The position numbers and the translations under genes are program-made. 64,000 nucleotides of DNA from Bryobacteraceae bacterium (GTDB taxonomy: Bacteria; Acidobacteriota; Terriglobia; Bryobacterales; Bryobacteraceae). The stretch spans positions 62,001-126,000 of the forward strand of contig JAIEMJ010000019.1 of the NCBI GenBank assembly GCA_019752335.1, read 5' to 3'. The notes beneath the pieces were generated by a model. The model ran no database searches. It was not told the origin of the DNA and saw nothing but the letters and a program-made list of their open reading frames with translations. Every line of letters starts with the position of its first letter. Position 1 is the first letter of the stretch. Shown here piece by piece: positions 52,920 to 63,246 of this stretch.

Positions 52920-54413
52920 ATGCCTCTATCCCGCCGTAACTTCATCCATACCTCATTGGCCGCCGCGAGCGCCTTGCGTGCCGCGTCGGGTGACCTGACG
53001 CAACTCACGCTGCTCGCCGCCGCGGAGGCCTTGCGCACCAAACAAACGACCTCAGTCGAGCTAACGAAGGCTTGCCTGGACCGGATTGCCCTATACGACC
53101 GCGGCTTGAATTCCTTCATTACGGTGACGCCGGAAGTGGCCATGGAAGCCGCGCGGAAGGCTGACCAGGAACGCGCGGCGGGACGCGCTCGCGGTCCGTT
53201 GCACGGCGTGCCGATTGCGCTCAAAGACAACATCGACACGCAAGGCATCCGCACCACGGCGGCCAGCGCCTTGTTCGCGGATCGCGTGCCGGCGGAGGAT
53301 GCCGAAGTCTGGCGCCGCTTACAGGCGGCGGGCGCGGTCTTGCTGGGCAAGCTCAATCTGCATGAGTTCGCCGCGGGAGGCACTACGGCGGTGACGTTCT
53401 TCGGGCCGGTGCGCAACCCCTACGCGGCGGAGCGCAATTGCGGCGGGTCGTCCGGAGGTTCAGCCGTGGCCATCGCGGCCGACTTCGCTTACGGCACGCT
53501 GGGCACCGATACCGGTGGTTCGATTCGCACACCAGCGTCGTTCTGCGGCGTGGTCGGCTTTAAGCCAACCCACGGCCGCGCCTCCATCCGCGGGATCATT
53601 CCGCTCGTATGGTCCTTGGATCATGTCGGCCCGCTCACGAAGACCGTCGCGGACGCGGCCGTCCTGCTGCAGGCCATCGCCGGCTACGACGAACTGGACA
53701 TCGATTGCGTGGATCGTCCGGTGCTGGACTATACCAAAGCCATCGGCGCGCCGGTGCAGAGCTTCCGTTTGGGCGTCCCCCGCGCTAGTTTCTACGACAA
53801 GTTAGACCCCGAAGTGGCGGCGGCGGTCGATACGGCGCTCGGCGTCTTGAGTAAGTTGACGGCCGGCGCGAAGAACTGTGTCCTGCCCGCCGTCTCCTAC
53901 GGCCCCAGCGCGGGCGGCGCGGAGACCGCCACGTATCACTTACCTTATTATCCGAAGTCGCAAGGCTCTTACATGCCTTCCACGCGCAAGAGCATGGGGC
54001 GGTCCGCGTCAATGCCGGCCACCACTTACGTGGAATCCATGCGTGCCGTGCGTTTATTGCGCCGTCAGGTGGTGAAGGTATTCGACACCGTCGACTTAGT
54101 GATTACGCCGACGACCAAATCAAAGCCGTATCTGATTTCGGAAGCGATCCAGCGCGTCGAAACGGATAAACCGATGCCACCCGCGTTGGCCAATACGTCG
54201 CAGTTTAATATCTTTGGCTTACCCACCATCTCGATTCCCTGCGGCAAATTCACCGACGGCATTCCCATCGGCTTGCAAATTACGGGCGCGCCGTGGGCCG
54301 AGGAAAAAGTATTGGCCTTGGCGCACGCCTACGAGCAGGCGACGGACTGGCACAAGCGCCGTCCTTCGCTCTTCGCGGAGCTGAAGCCCTACGAAGTGAA
54401 AACGTCACTGTAA
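52920..54413 (+). CDS. Amidase-signature family hydrolase
   Basis: 497 residues. MPLSRRNFIHTSLAAASALR is a Tat-like leader. The amidase-signature Ser-Ser-Lys triad is visible: Lys102 (PIALKDNIDT), cis-Ser177 (CGGSSGGSAVA) and nucleophile Ser201 (GTDTGGSIRTP). VVGFKPTHGRASIRGIIPLV is the usual following stretch. Although close to gatB, it lacks nothing that would distinguish GatA from a general amidase; export argues for a secreted amide or nitrile-pathway hydrolase rather than GatA. Six bases after the dehydrogenase gene. Confidence 0.92.
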   Translation: MPLSRRNFIHTSLAAASALRAASGDLTQLTLLAAAEALRTKQTTSVELTKACLDRIALYDRGLNSFITVTPEVAMEAARKADQERAAGRARGPLHGVPIALKDNIDTQGIRTTAASALFADRVPAEDAEVWRRLQAAGAVLLGKLNLHEFAAGGTTAVTFFGPVRNPYAAERNCGGSSGGSAVAIAADFAYGTLGTDTGGSIRTPASFCGVVGFKPTHGRASIRGIIPLVWSLDHVGPLTKTVADAAVLLQAIAGYDELDIDCVDRPVLDYTKAIGAPVQSFRLGVPRASFYDKLDPEVAAAVDTALGVLSKLTAGAKNCVLPAVSYGPSAGGAETATYHLPYYPKSQGSYMPSTRKSMGRSASMPATTYVESMRAVRLLRRQVVKVFDTVDLVITPTTKSKPYLISEAIQRVETDKPMPPALANTSQFNIFGLPTISIPCGKFTDGIPIGLQITGAPWAEEKVLALAHAYEQATDWHKRRPSLFAELKPYEVKTSL

Positions 54414-54431
54414 CTCCTGGAGAAATTCCTC

Positions 54432-55496
54432 ATGCCTGTACCCCGCGAAATTCCGGCTGACCGTTTTGCCTTCGGCTGCCATCGCTTCGGCTTCGGCCCG
54501 GCCCCGAAGCTGCCCAATGGAGAAAGCGGCGGCGAGGTGGACATTGAGCGCCATGTGGTGCCGATGGTGCGAGCGGCGCTGGACCTCGGGATTCGCACCT
54601 TCGACTCCGCAGTGCTCTATCGCGCCACCCTGCAATTGGGCCGGGCGCTGGAGATCCTCGGCGTCCCACCCGGAGAGATCCGCTTTCAAACCAAGTGCCT
54701 GCGCTACCTCGGCCTAGCGACCGGTGGCGCGGTGGAACATCAGCCCGAAGCTCTCCTGCAGGGGATTCCCGCGCGTTACCACGGCCTGACGGACCGCTGG
54801 GACCCCTCTCCCGCCGGCATCGAGCAGCAAATCTGCCGCGAGCGCATTGAGTTCGGCGGCGGCAACCTCTATGGCGTAGCGCTGCACGATTCGCCCGATA
54901 TGGAGAAGCAAGTCGGACTCAATTGGGAGACCGATGTCCGGCCCGCCGTGCGCTTTCTCGAAGGCACCAAGGCCAGCGGCTTTGTGGAGCGAATTGGGCT
55001 GGGCGTGAAAGTGCCCGCCTTCATCCATCGCTTTATCGCCGAAGAGCCAGGCTCTCTCGACTACGCCGGGCTGACCTTTTGCCCGGCTATCCTCGGCGAC
55101 TTACTCGGCATCATCCAAGCAGCGCAGCGCGGGCCGAAGTTCGAGGTTACCTTGATGGGGATCAACTACGGACAAGCCTTCACGCTCACCGAAGATCCGG
55201 CCACGGCGCCACCGTTCCTGTATAACTACGAAATGGCTAACGACGCGGAACGCGCCCTGATGTCGCAATATTTCCGTATCTGCGGCTCCACGCCCTTGTT
55301 ACACTTGGCGGCGGCGGTGGCCGGCCTGTTAGTCGTTCACTTTCCGGACGTGATGACGCAGGTAGTTACTTCCTCCATGACGCCCGCGCGGCTCTACGAA
55401 ACCGTAAAGCTGATTCGCGAGGCCGAAGTGCCAGCGCCGGTGTGGCGCGAATTGAAAGAGGCCGGGTTAATCCCACGCGAATTCCCCACGACATAG
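54432..55496 (+). CDS. Aldo/keto reductase-like protein
   Basis: 354 residues, 18 bases after the amidase. AKR barrel features: ADRFAFGCHRFGFGPAP, MVRAALDLGIRTFDSAVLYR, RALEILGVPPGEIRFQTKCL, YGVALHDSPDMEKQVG, GLGVKVPAFIHRFI and PARLYETVKLIREAEVPAPV. This is nearer the D-threo-aldose 1-dehydrogenase-like group than classical AKRs, judged by the LHDSPD stretch. Substrate unknown. A second, broken AKR lies at 12008-12975, from a different subgroup. Confidence 0.85.
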   Translation: MPVPREIPADRFAFGCHRFGFGPAPKLPNGESGGEVDIERHVVPMVRAALDLGIRTFDSAVLYRATLQLGRALEILGVPPGEIRFQTKCLRYLGLATGGAVEHQPEALLQGIPARYHGLTDRWDPSPAGIEQQICRERIEFGGGNLYGVALHDSPDMEKQVGLNWETDVRPAVRFLEGTKASGFVERIGLGVKVPAFIHRFIAEEPGSLDYAGLTFCPAILGDLLGIIQAAQRGPKFEVTLMGINYGQAFTLTEDPATAPPFLYNYEMANDAERALMSQYFRICGSTPLLHLAAAVAGLLVVHFPDVMTQVVTSSMTPARLYETVKLIREAEVPAPVWRELKEAGLIPREFPTT

Positions 55497-55502
55497 CAAA
55501 AA

Positions 55503-55528
55503 AGGCCCTCCGCTCACGCGGCGGGCCT
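55503..55528 (+). terminator. Shared terminator between convergent reductase and gapA
   Basis: Inverted repeat aggccctccgc / gcggcgggcct, one mismatch, four-base loop. A run of six As directly precedes it, which is the T-tract for the gapA transcript on the minus strand. It likely serves gapA and possibly the gatB run. Confidence 0.7.
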
Positions 55529-55550
55529 CTGTGGGTAAACCTACGAAAAC

Positions 55551-56576
<1,026 letters not shown>

Positions 56577-56663
56577 CTAGGGGACTTGGGGGGTCACCTT
56601 CCAGCCTAGCAGGTCAATCCGGTCACTTGCATGCGGCGGCGCCGGGCCGTCTAAAATGAAACC

Positions 56664-56912
56664 ATGCCGATGTACGAATACCGTTGCCCTGAATGTGATC
56701 GCCGTTTCGAAAAGCTGCGCCGGATGTCGGAGGCGGAGCAGCCGGCGGAATGCCCGCAGTGCGCCTCCCGGACGGCCGAACGCCAGCTCTCCGGCTTCGC
56801 CGCCGTCAGCGTGGGCGGGAGCGCGGGCGGCGGCGCGGAGATGCAAATGGGCGGCGGCTGCGCCCGCCCCGGCTGCGGACCCGGCGGCTGCGGCGGCGCC
56901 TGGAAGAACTGA
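56664..56912 (+). CDS. FmdB-type zinc-ribbon regulatory protein
   Basis: 82 residues. MPMYEYRCPECDRRFEKLRR and AECPQCASRTAERQLSGFAA give the paired CxxC of the FmdB/putative regulatory family. The C-terminal half is Gly/Cys-rich (GGGCARPGCGPGGCGGAW), as is usual. Function unknown; homologues were first noted next to formamidase genes. Confidence 0.88.
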   Translation: MPMYEYRCPECDRRFEKLRRMSEAEQPAECPQCASRTAERQLSGFAAVSVGGSAGGGAEMQMGGGCARPGCGPGGCGGAWKN

Positions 56913-56952
56913 AGACACGATAGACTAAGTCACGGGACTAAGCTATAGAACC

Positions 56953-57180
56953 ATGGAAGTCAACATCCACGAAGCCAAAACGCACCTGTCTCGTTTGCTA
57001 GAACAAGCGTTGGCTGGTGAAGACGTCGTGATCGCGAAATCCGGCCGGCCGCTTGCACGGCTGGTGCGGGTCCAAGGGCCACTGCCCGTATTGGGTGATG
57101 CACGCGGACAGGTGGTCTTCAAGCCTGGTTGGGATGACCCTTTAACTGATCAAGAAATCATCGACCTCTTCGGCAAGTAG
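56953..57180 (+). CDS. Phd/YefM-type antitoxin
   Basis: 75 residues. MEVNIHEAKTHLSRLLEQAL, GEDVVIAKSGRPLARLVRV is the textbook Phd/YefM DNA-binding N-terminus. The C-terminal toxin-binding part ends in LTDQEIIDLFGK. It neutralises and co-represses with the PIN toxin that starts one base after its stop. Confidence 0.94.
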   Translation: MEVNIHEAKTHLSRLLEQALAGEDVVIAKSGRPLARLVRVQGPLPVLGDARGQVVFKPGWDDPLTDQEIIDLFGK

Positions 57181-57181
57181 C

Positions 57182-57568
57182 GTGAAGATCCTCCTCGACA
57201 CCCACGCTTTTTTGTTCGCCATCGCCAATCCTGCCAAACTGCCGCCTCGGCTACGAAGCCTCTTGCAGGACCCGTTGATCGAACGCTGGGTAAGCGTCGT
57301 TAGTCATTGGGAGATTGCAACGAAAGTCAGCATCGGCAAGCTTGACATGCCATCGGAGACTTCTTTTTACGTCCGGCAGATTGCCAACCTCCAGGCGAAA
57401 ACGCTGCCCGTCAACCTGCGGCACTCGCTGGGGATGCACGGGCTGCCGACGTATCACCGGAATCCTTTCGATCGCATGTTGATCAGTCAAGCCATGGTCG
57501 AAAACCTCACGTTGGCAAGCCGCGATCAGCACTTCCAGGACTACGCGGTCAAGTGCATTTGGGAGTAA
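57182..57568 (+). CDS. VapC-like PIN-domain toxin
   Basis: 128 residues from GTG 57182. PIN ribonuclease acids: Asp6 in MKILLDTHAFLFAI, Glu in SHWEIATKVSIGKL, and Asp in NPFDRMLISQAMVENLTLAS with RDQHFQDY. This subgroup (LLDTHAFLW type) is normally paired with a Phd-like antitoxin, as here. The pair looks intact, unlike the one at 28830-29317. Confidence 0.93.
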   Translation: MKILLDTHAFLFAIANPAKLPPRLRSLLQDPLIERWVSVVSHWEIATKVSIGKLDMPSETSFYVRQIANLQAKTLPVNLRHSLGMHGLPTYHRNPFDRMLISQAMVENLTLASRDQHFQDYAVKCIWE

Positions 57569-57569
57569 A

Positions 57570-58562
57570 CTAATGCCGGTACTGATGCCGCGTTAAGAAA
57601 ATGCCTTCCGCGGCACTCATGGGTCCACCAAAGGGACGCAGGGTCTTCATCATAAAGATGTCTCCCGCGAAGCCGGTGTCCAAGGGCGGATGCTCGCCGC
57701 GCTCCACGCGCACCAGCAGTTCCAGAAAACCGGCGCCCGCCAGGTGCGACACCGGATAGCCCCCGCCGAAGCGCATGTTGAACTCGATCAGGAAGAGTTC
57801 GCCGCCGCGGTCAATCACGTCGACATCGCACGGCCCGATCACTTGGGCCAGTTCACCCAGGCGCAGGCCGTGGGCGATCAGATCGTCGCGGCGCACGGTG
57901 ACGGCGAGTTCCGTTTCGCCGTTGCGTGAGAGCAGCTTCTTCCAGGCCGACACGCCGATCGGCCGACCTTCCAGGTCGCCGCAGAGCTCGATATTCACTT
58001 CCTCGCCTTCGATGAAATCCTGGTAGATGTAGTCGCGCTCGTCATGGCAGGCGGGAAACAGGTCATTCGCGTGGCGAATCACGGAGACTCCGACGCTAGC
58101 CGAGCCGAAACGCGGCTTGCGAATCAACGGCAGGCCAATGCGCTCCAGGGCGACTTGCGGATCGGCGGCGGTACGCGGCGCGGTGACGCCGTGTTGCGCC
58201 GTCCACTTCGCCGTCTCCAGTTTGTCGAAGCCCATCGTGGCGACATCGCGGCCAGGAAAAAAGCAGCGCACCCCGGCGGCGGTAAGTTCCTCGCGAATGG
58301 TGGAGAGCGCGGCGACATCGGGATCGGTAAAGCTCAAGATGGCGTTGATCTCGCGCTCCCGTACCACGCGGCGCACCGCGTCCAGATATTCGGGCGAGGC
58401 GATATCGGGCATCAGCGCCGTCTCATTGCAACTGGTGAAGCCCGGCGTGAATTTCGTGCTCCCACTGCCGGTGATGTGCGCGAGCGGATCGGCGTCGCGC
58501 AGATAGTCCGCGATGTAGCCGCGCTTGCCGATCGTCGAGAAGAGCCACTTCGTCCGCTTCAT
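57570..58562 (-). CDS. ATP-grasp ligase
   Basis: 330 residues from ATG 58562 (MKRTKWLFSTIGKRGYIADY), which overlaps the stop of the upstream decarboxylase gene (ATGA). The frame stays open to 59024, but that part is a shadow. ATP-grasp features: DPDVAALSTIREEL, GFDKLETAKWTAQHGVTAPR, LPLIRKPRFGSASVGVSVI (glycine-rich ATP loop), YIYQDFIEGEEVNIELCGD, and the metal-binding FLIEFNMRFGGGYPVSHLAG. Such enzymes join a carboxylate to an amine or amino acid. Product unknown; it should act with the decarboxylase. Confidence 0.9.
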   Translation of the reverse strand: MKRTKWLFSTIGKRGYIADYLRDADPLAHITGSGSTKFTPGFTSCNETALMPDIASPEYLDAVRRVVREREINAILSFTDPDVAALSTIREELTAAGVRCFFPGRDVATMGFDKLETAKWTAQHGVTAPRTAADPQVALERIGLPLIRKPRFGSASVGVSVIRHANDLFPACHDERDYIYQDFIEGEEVNIELCGDLEGRPIGVSAWKKLLSRNGETELAVTVRRDDLIAHGLRLGELAQVIGPCDVDVIDRGGELFLIEFNMRFGGGYPVSHLAGAGFLELLVRVERGEHPPLDTGFAGDIFMMKTLRPFGGPMSAAEGIFLTRHQYRH

Positions 58563-59725
58563 CGGCCCGCTCCCAGAAATTCGCCCAGCGCTGGGCGCAC
58601 GCGCAGCAACTCGCCCGTATCCACGGCATACACCGGAGTGGGCGGCACAATGAACTGCGGCGCCAGGCTGACGGAGTAAGCGCCGACGTTGCCCACCACG
58701 GCGAGGTCGCCCGGCACGGGCGTCGCGGCCAGCGCGCCTAGTTGATCGATCTCCATGCACGTGCCGCCATACAGGGGGACCGCACCGGTTCCCGTCCGCT
58801 CCAGCAGCACGCAAGGCGGATGAATCGCGGATCGGAGGGGATTCACGTCGAACAAAGAGCCGTCGCAAATCGCGATGTCGCCAGTGGGCCGGCGCTTCAC
58901 CGCCGTGATCGACGTGACATATTGCAGGCAACCGGCCAGCACGCCGATCCCCGGCTCCAGAATCAGCCGGGGCCCGCCCGCGCCTAGCACCCGCGCCGCG
59001 TGGCGGCCCAGCGTCTCCGTCCACTGCTCCGGCGGGTCAATCGGGTAAGGCAGCCGCGCGGCGACCTCGGGCGGCGGCACACTCGCCATCCCGCCACCGA
59101 GGTCATAGTATTCCGGCTCGATCTTCAGCGTCGCCGCCACTTCGCGCAAACGATCCAGGCGATCGCAGTAGCTCTGCGCGTCGCGCCGCGACGAATGATG
59201 CAAGTGCAGACCCGCGATGCTCACGGGCAACTGCCGCACCTCGTCGAAGTCACTCTCCACCAGGCCGAAGCGGCTGAGCGAGCCGTTGTGCAAAGTGGCG
59301 GCAATCCGCAACCCGACGCGCATCCTCGTTCCGAGTGAAGCGGCCAGCCGCAGTTCGTCGAGCGAATCTACATTGACGTCGATCCCTTGGCGCTGGCAAT
59401 ACGCGAAGTCTTCGCGAGTCTTGCCCGGACCATTGAACAAGAGCTGCCCGGACCCCGCGCCGAGCGATCCGGCCAAGGCCAGTTCATGCCGGGACACCAC
59501 CTCCAGGCGAAAGCCCGCCGCCAGCACGGCGCGCAAGATGCCCGCCAGGTAGTTCGACTTCACCGAGTAAGTGGCCTCAACGTTCGGGTAGAAACGCATC
59601 AGGCCAGCCGTCAGGCCCCGCAGCGCATCCACCACGTAACGTGGGTCCAGCAAATAGAGTGGGGTTCCGTGTTGGCGGGCCAAGTCGCGAATTGTTTCGG
59701 GGCTAACCAGCAAGTCCAAGCGCAA
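58559..59725 (-). CDS. PLP-dependent amino-acid decarboxylase (DAP/ornithine decarboxylase fold)
   Basis: 388 residues. Fold type III decarboxylase: YSVKSN carries the PLP lysine (Lys56); HLHHSS and YYDLGGGMASVPP bind the cofactor; LILEPGIGVLAGC is the EPGR-like phosphate motif with Ile for Arg; GGTCMEIDQLG holds the active-site Cys; VGNVGAYSVSL follows. Related to LysA, but no aspartate-pathway genes adjoin, the ATP-grasp ligase overlaps it, and the EPGR motif is altered. I infer a specialised small-molecule route rather than lysine synthesis. Confidence 0.88.
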   Translation of the reverse strand: MRLDLLVSPETIRDLARQHGTPLYLLDPRYVVDALRGLTAGLMRFYPNVEATYSVKSNYLAGILRAVLAAGFRLEVVSRHELALAGSLGAGSGQLLFNGPGKTREDFAYCQRQGIDVNVDSLDELRLAASLGTRMRVGLRIAATLHNGSLSRFGLVESDFDEVRQLPVSIAGLHLHHSSRRDAQSYCDRLDRLREVAATLKIEPEYYDLGGGMASVPPPEVAARLPYPIDPPEQWTETLGRHAARVLGAGGPRLILEPGIGVLAGCLQYVTSITAVKRRPTGDIAICDGSLFDVNPLRSAIHPPCVLLERTGTGAVPLYGGTCMEIDQLGALAATPVPGDLAVVGNVGAYSVSLAPQFIVPPTPVYAVDTGELLRVRPALGEFLGAGR

Positions 59726-59910
59726 TCCTTTGTTTTGGGCCCATCCTGCTATTTTGCACTATCGCCCTGCCGGTCCAACAGAACCGCGGTACCATACTCA
59801 GTGGTGCTTTCGCCGCCCCCGCGGCAACAAGCCCTCCGCCCTTCTGACCCTGTGCAGCACTAGATACGCCGCGCGTCCAGACCGGCGGGTGTCGGTTCAA
59901 CAGAGCAACG

Positions 59911-61938
59911 ATGGCGACCGTTACGATTCCTTCCAAGTCCTTCTGGCCGGTGGCCCGGCCCCAGCCCCAGAATTCCGAGTTGCATGGCGATGTCCGCTGT
60001 GACCCTTATCACTGGCTGCGCCACAAGCACCGTCCAGAGGTAATCGACTATCTCGCGCAAGAAAATCGCTACATGGCCGCCGTGATGGAGCCTACCGAAG
60101 AGTTGCAGCACAAGCTCTATCGCGAAATGGTATCCCGCATCGAAGAGACCGATCAGACCGTGCCGGTGCGCCGCGGTGAATATCTCTACTACACCCGCAC
60201 CGAACGCGGCAAGCAGTACACCATTTACTGCCGCCAGCCCGCCCTCGGCGGGGCTGAGGAGATTCTGCTCGACGGCAACCATCTGGCCGAGGGCGAAAAG
60301 TACTTCCGGATCGGCGTCTTTTCGCCTAGCCCCGATCACCGGTTGCTGGCCTATTCCATCGATACCGAAGGCGACGAAGTGTACACGGTGCGCGTGAAGG
60401 ACCTGGCCACCGGCCAACTGCTGCCCGACACACTCACCGGCACTTACTACGACCTTGAATGGGCCAACGACAACCGCACGCTCTTCTTCAACCGCGTCGA
60501 CGACGCCAAGCGGCCCCACCAACTGTGGCGCCATCGCCTGGGCGATGCTACGTCTACCCTGATCTTCACCGAGCCCGACGAGCGCTTTAACCTGGGCCTC
60601 TCGAAGACTCGCAGCCGCGCCTGGATGATCCTGACGGTTTCGAGCGCAACTTCATCGGAGGTCTGGCGCTGGCCAGCGGACTCGCCCGAGGCCCCACCGG
60701 TACTCTTTTACGCGCGACGCCCCAACATCGAGTACGACGTCACGCATCAAGGCGATCGCTTCTACATCCGCACCAATGACCAGGGCCGCAACTTCCGGCT
60801 GGTGGAAGTCCCGGTGGCGGATCCCGCCGTGGAGAATTGGCGCGAGATCCTGCCGCACCGTCCGGCGGTGTTGCTCGAAAGCGTCATCGCCTTCGCGGAA
60901 CACCTCGTGCTCATTGAGCGCGAGGGCGGTCTGCGCCGCATTCGCCTGGGGCTCGATCACAACGTCGAGTTCCCGCACCCCGTCTATCACGTCTTCCCGC
61001 ACAGCAACCCCGAATACCACGCGACCCACTTCCGCTTCGAATACACGTCGATGGTGACGCCGCCCACCGTCATCGACTATGACCTGGTCACGCATGAGCG
61101 CACCATACGCAAGACGATGGTGGTGCACGGCTACGACGCCGAGGCCTACGCCACGGAGCGAGTTTTGGTTCGCGCGGCGGACGGCGCGCAAGTGCCCGTC
61201 GCGCTGGTCTATCGCCGCGATTGCGCCAACGGCGCGCGCCCCACCATGCTCTACGGCTACGGCTCCTACGGCCTGAATACCGAGCCCGTCTTCAATGCCG
61301 AACGCCTCAGCCTGCTGGACCGTGGCTGGGTGTGGGCCATCGCGCAGATCCGCGGCGGCAGTGAATTGGGCACTCCCTGGCACGACGACGGCAAAATGAT
61401 GCGCAAGCGCAACACGTTTACTGACTTTATCGCCTGCGCCGAACACCTGATCGCCGCCGGCTACACCGTCCCGGAGAAGCTCGCCATCATGGGCCGCAGC
61501 GCGGGCGGACTGCTCATGGGCGCAGTGCTGAACGAACGGCCGGACCTGTTCCAGGCCGCCATCGCCGGCGTGCCCTTCGTCGACGTGCTGAACACCATGC
61601 TTGACGCCTCCTTGCCGCTTACGGTCGGCGAGTATGAGGAGTGGGGCAACCCGAACGAGGCGGAGGCGTATCACTATATGAAGTCGTACTCGCCGTACGA
61701 CAACGTCGCGCCGCAGGACTATCCGCATCTGCTCGTCCTGGCCGGCTTGAATGATCCGCGCGTCCAGTATTGGGAGCCTGCCAAGTGGGTGGCCAAGCTC
61801 CGCGCCACCAAGCTCGGCGACCGCGAGGTCCTGCTGAAGACCGAGATGGGCGCGGGCCACTTTGGACCCTCCGGCCGCTACGAACGCTTCAAGGAAACGG
61901 CCTTTGAATACGCCTTCCTCTTGCAGTACGTGCGTTAA
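59911..61938 (+). CDS. S9A serine peptidase, oligopeptidase B type
   Basis: 675 residues, no signal peptide. An N-terminal beta-propeller (DPYHWLRHKHRPEVIDYLAQ, GEYLYYTRTERGKQYTIYCR) caps an alpha/beta hydrolase domain. The nucleophile Ser530 is in MGRSAGGLLMGAVLNERPDL; Asp is in LAGLNDPRVQYWEPAKW; His is in MGAGHFGPSGRYERFKE. RGGSELGTPWHDDGKMMRKR is the typical family stretch. Cleaves short peptides, usually after basic residues, in the cytosol. Divergent from the PLP decarboxylase gene; 21 bases before folC. Confidence 0.94.
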   Translation: MATVTIPSKSFWPVARPQPQNSELHGDVRCDPYHWLRHKHRPEVIDYLAQENRYMAAVMEPTEELQHKLYREMVSRIEETDQTVPVRRGEYLYYTRTERGKQYTIYCRQPALGGAEEILLDGNHLAEGEKYFRIGVFSPSPDHRLLAYSIDTEGDEVYTVRVKDLATGQLLPDTLTGTYYDLEWANDNRTLFFNRVDDAKRPHQLWRHRLGDATSTLIFTEPDERFNLGLSKTRSRAWMILTVSSATSSEVWRWPADSPEAPPVLFYARRPNIEYDVTHQGDRFYIRTNDQGRNFRLVEVPVADPAVENWREILPHRPAVLLESVIAFAEHLVLIEREGGLRRIRLGLDHNVEFPHPVYHVFPHSNPEYHATHFRFEYTSMVTPPTVIDYDLVTHERTIRKTMVVHGYDAEAYATERVLVRAADGAQVPVALVYRRDCANGARPTMLYGYGSYGLNTEPVFNAERLSLLDRGWVWAIAQIRGGSELGTPWHDDGKMMRKRNTFTDFIACAEHLIAAGYTVPEKLAIMGRSAGGLLMGAVLNERPDLFQAAIAGVPFVDVLNTMLDASLPLTVGEYEEWGNPNEAEAYHYMKSYSPYDNVAPQDYPHLLVLAGLNDPRVQYWEPAKWVAKLRATKLGDREVLLKTEMGAGHFGPSGRYERFKETAFEYAFLLQYVR

Positions 61939-61959
61939 ACTACAGGGGGCCAACCTTTC

Positions 61960-63246
61960 GTGAATCACCCCGCTGAGGTGCAATACCTCTACTCCCTCGG
62001 TAACGAAGTAAAGTCCGTCAAGCTCGGGCTGGACCGCATGCGCCGGATGGCCGCCGCGCTCGATCATCCCGAACGCGCCTGCCGGTATGTACACGTCGCC
62101 GGCACCAACGGCAAGGGCTCCACGTGCGCCATGATCGAGAGCGCGCTGCGCCGGAAGGGGCTGAGTACCGGCCTGTACACGTCGCCGCATTTTGTCGACC
62201 CCACCGAGCGAATTCAGCTGAACGGCAAGCCGATTTCGGAAGCGCAGTTCTCCGACGTTTTCCACGAAATGCACCATGTCGCCGAAGCGCTGATCAAGCG
62301 CGGCGAGTTGGACATGCACCCCACTTACTTTGAGTCGCTGACGCTGATGGCCTTCCTGGTTTTCCGCCAGGCGCGGGTGAACACGGTGGTGCTCGAAACG
62401 GGCCTGGGCGGGCGCTTGGACGCGACCAATGTCGTCACGCCAGTGCTCTCGGTAATCACGGCGATCGATTTTGACCATATGCAGTGGCTCGGCGATACGA
62501 TCGAGTTGATCGCGACGGAGAAGGCCGGCATCATCAAGCCAGGGGTCCCCGTCGTGGTGGCGCACCAGCGCCCGGAAGCCCGGCTCCCCATGGAACGCGC
62601 CGCGATCGAACATCAAGCGGCGCTGCTCGACGTGGACCAATGGCGGATGCAAGTGGATTCGCTCGACGCGCACGGCGGCACGTTCACGCTGACGCACCAT
62701 GACGTAAAGCTGGAAGTCCACTGCCCGCTGGCCGGCGAGCACCAATTGCGCAACGCGGCCACCGCCGCGGTAAGCCTGCACCAACTCGGACTGACGCCGC
62801 AGGAGATCTTCGACGGCATCGGCCAGGCGCAATGGCCCGGCCGGCTGGAACGCATCCACCAGCGTCCGGACGTAATCCTCGACGGCGCGCACAACGCCGC
62901 GGGCGCCGTCGCGCTGGCGGCTTACATCCGCCACTTCCATCAAGGCCGTCGCGTCTGGATGATCTTTGGTGTGATGGCCGACAAGCAAGTGGACGAGATC
63001 GCCGAAGTGCTCTTTCCCCTCGCGCATGAGCTCATCCTCACCGCGCCGGATCAGGCCCGCGCCCTCGCCGCCGCCCAGATCGCGCAGCTACCCGCCGCGC
63101 GCCACGGCCGCGTCGTCCCCCGCGTCAGCGAAGCCCTCGCGGCAATCCGCCAAGCCGCGCCGGAGGATGTCGTGTTCATTACAGGCAGCCTCTACTTAGT
63201 CGGCGAAGCGCGCCCATTGCTCAAGAAAATGGGCCTCTTTGCATGA
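61960..63246 (+). CDS. folC: Dihydrofolate/folylpolyglutamate synthase
   Basis: 428 residues from GTG 61960. Adds glutamate to dihydropteroate and folates. The P-loop VAGTNGKGSTCAM is at about 46-58; YTSPHFVDPTERIQLNGKPI, VLETGLGGRLDATNVV and DGAHNAAGAVALAAYI are family motifs. ATGA overlap with plsC (63243-63246). Confidence 0.95.
   Translation: MNHPAEVQYLYSLGNEVKSVKLGLDRMRRMAAALDHPERACRYVHVAGTNGKGSTCAMIESALRRKGLSTGLYTSPHFVDPTERIQLNGKPISEAQFSDVFHEMHHVAEALIKRGELDMHPTYFESLTLMAFLVFRQARVNTVVLETGLGGRLDATNVVTPVLSVITAIDFDHMQWLGDTIELIATEKAGIIKPGVPVVVAHQRPEARLPMERAAIEHQAALLDVDQWRMQVDSLDAHGGTFTLTHHDVKLEVHCPLAGEHQLRNAATAAVSLHQLGLTPQEIFDGIGQAQWPGRLERIHQRPDVILDGAHNAAGAVALAAYIRHFHQGRRVWMIFGVMADKQVDEIAEVLFPLAHELILTAPDQARALAAAQIAQLPAARHGRVVPRVSEALAAIRQAAPEDVVFITGSLYLVGEARPLLKKMGLFA

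Noticed and set aside
52920-54413. Amidase as GatA because it lies near gatB
   Set aside because: A leader-like N-terminus and an intervening quinoprotein gene argue against a tRNA amidotransferase subunit.
58563-59024. N-terminal extension of the ATP-grasp frame
   Set aside because: The extension is Arg/Gly-rich antisense-like sequence overlapping the decarboxylase gene; the ATG at 58562 with ATGA overlap is the natural start.
60652-63027. 791-codon open frame on the minus strand opposite the oligopeptidase and folC genes
   Set aside because: It is Arg/His/Val-rich, spans two genes with clear catalytic motifs on the other strand, and has no recognisable domain. This is a high-G+C shadow.
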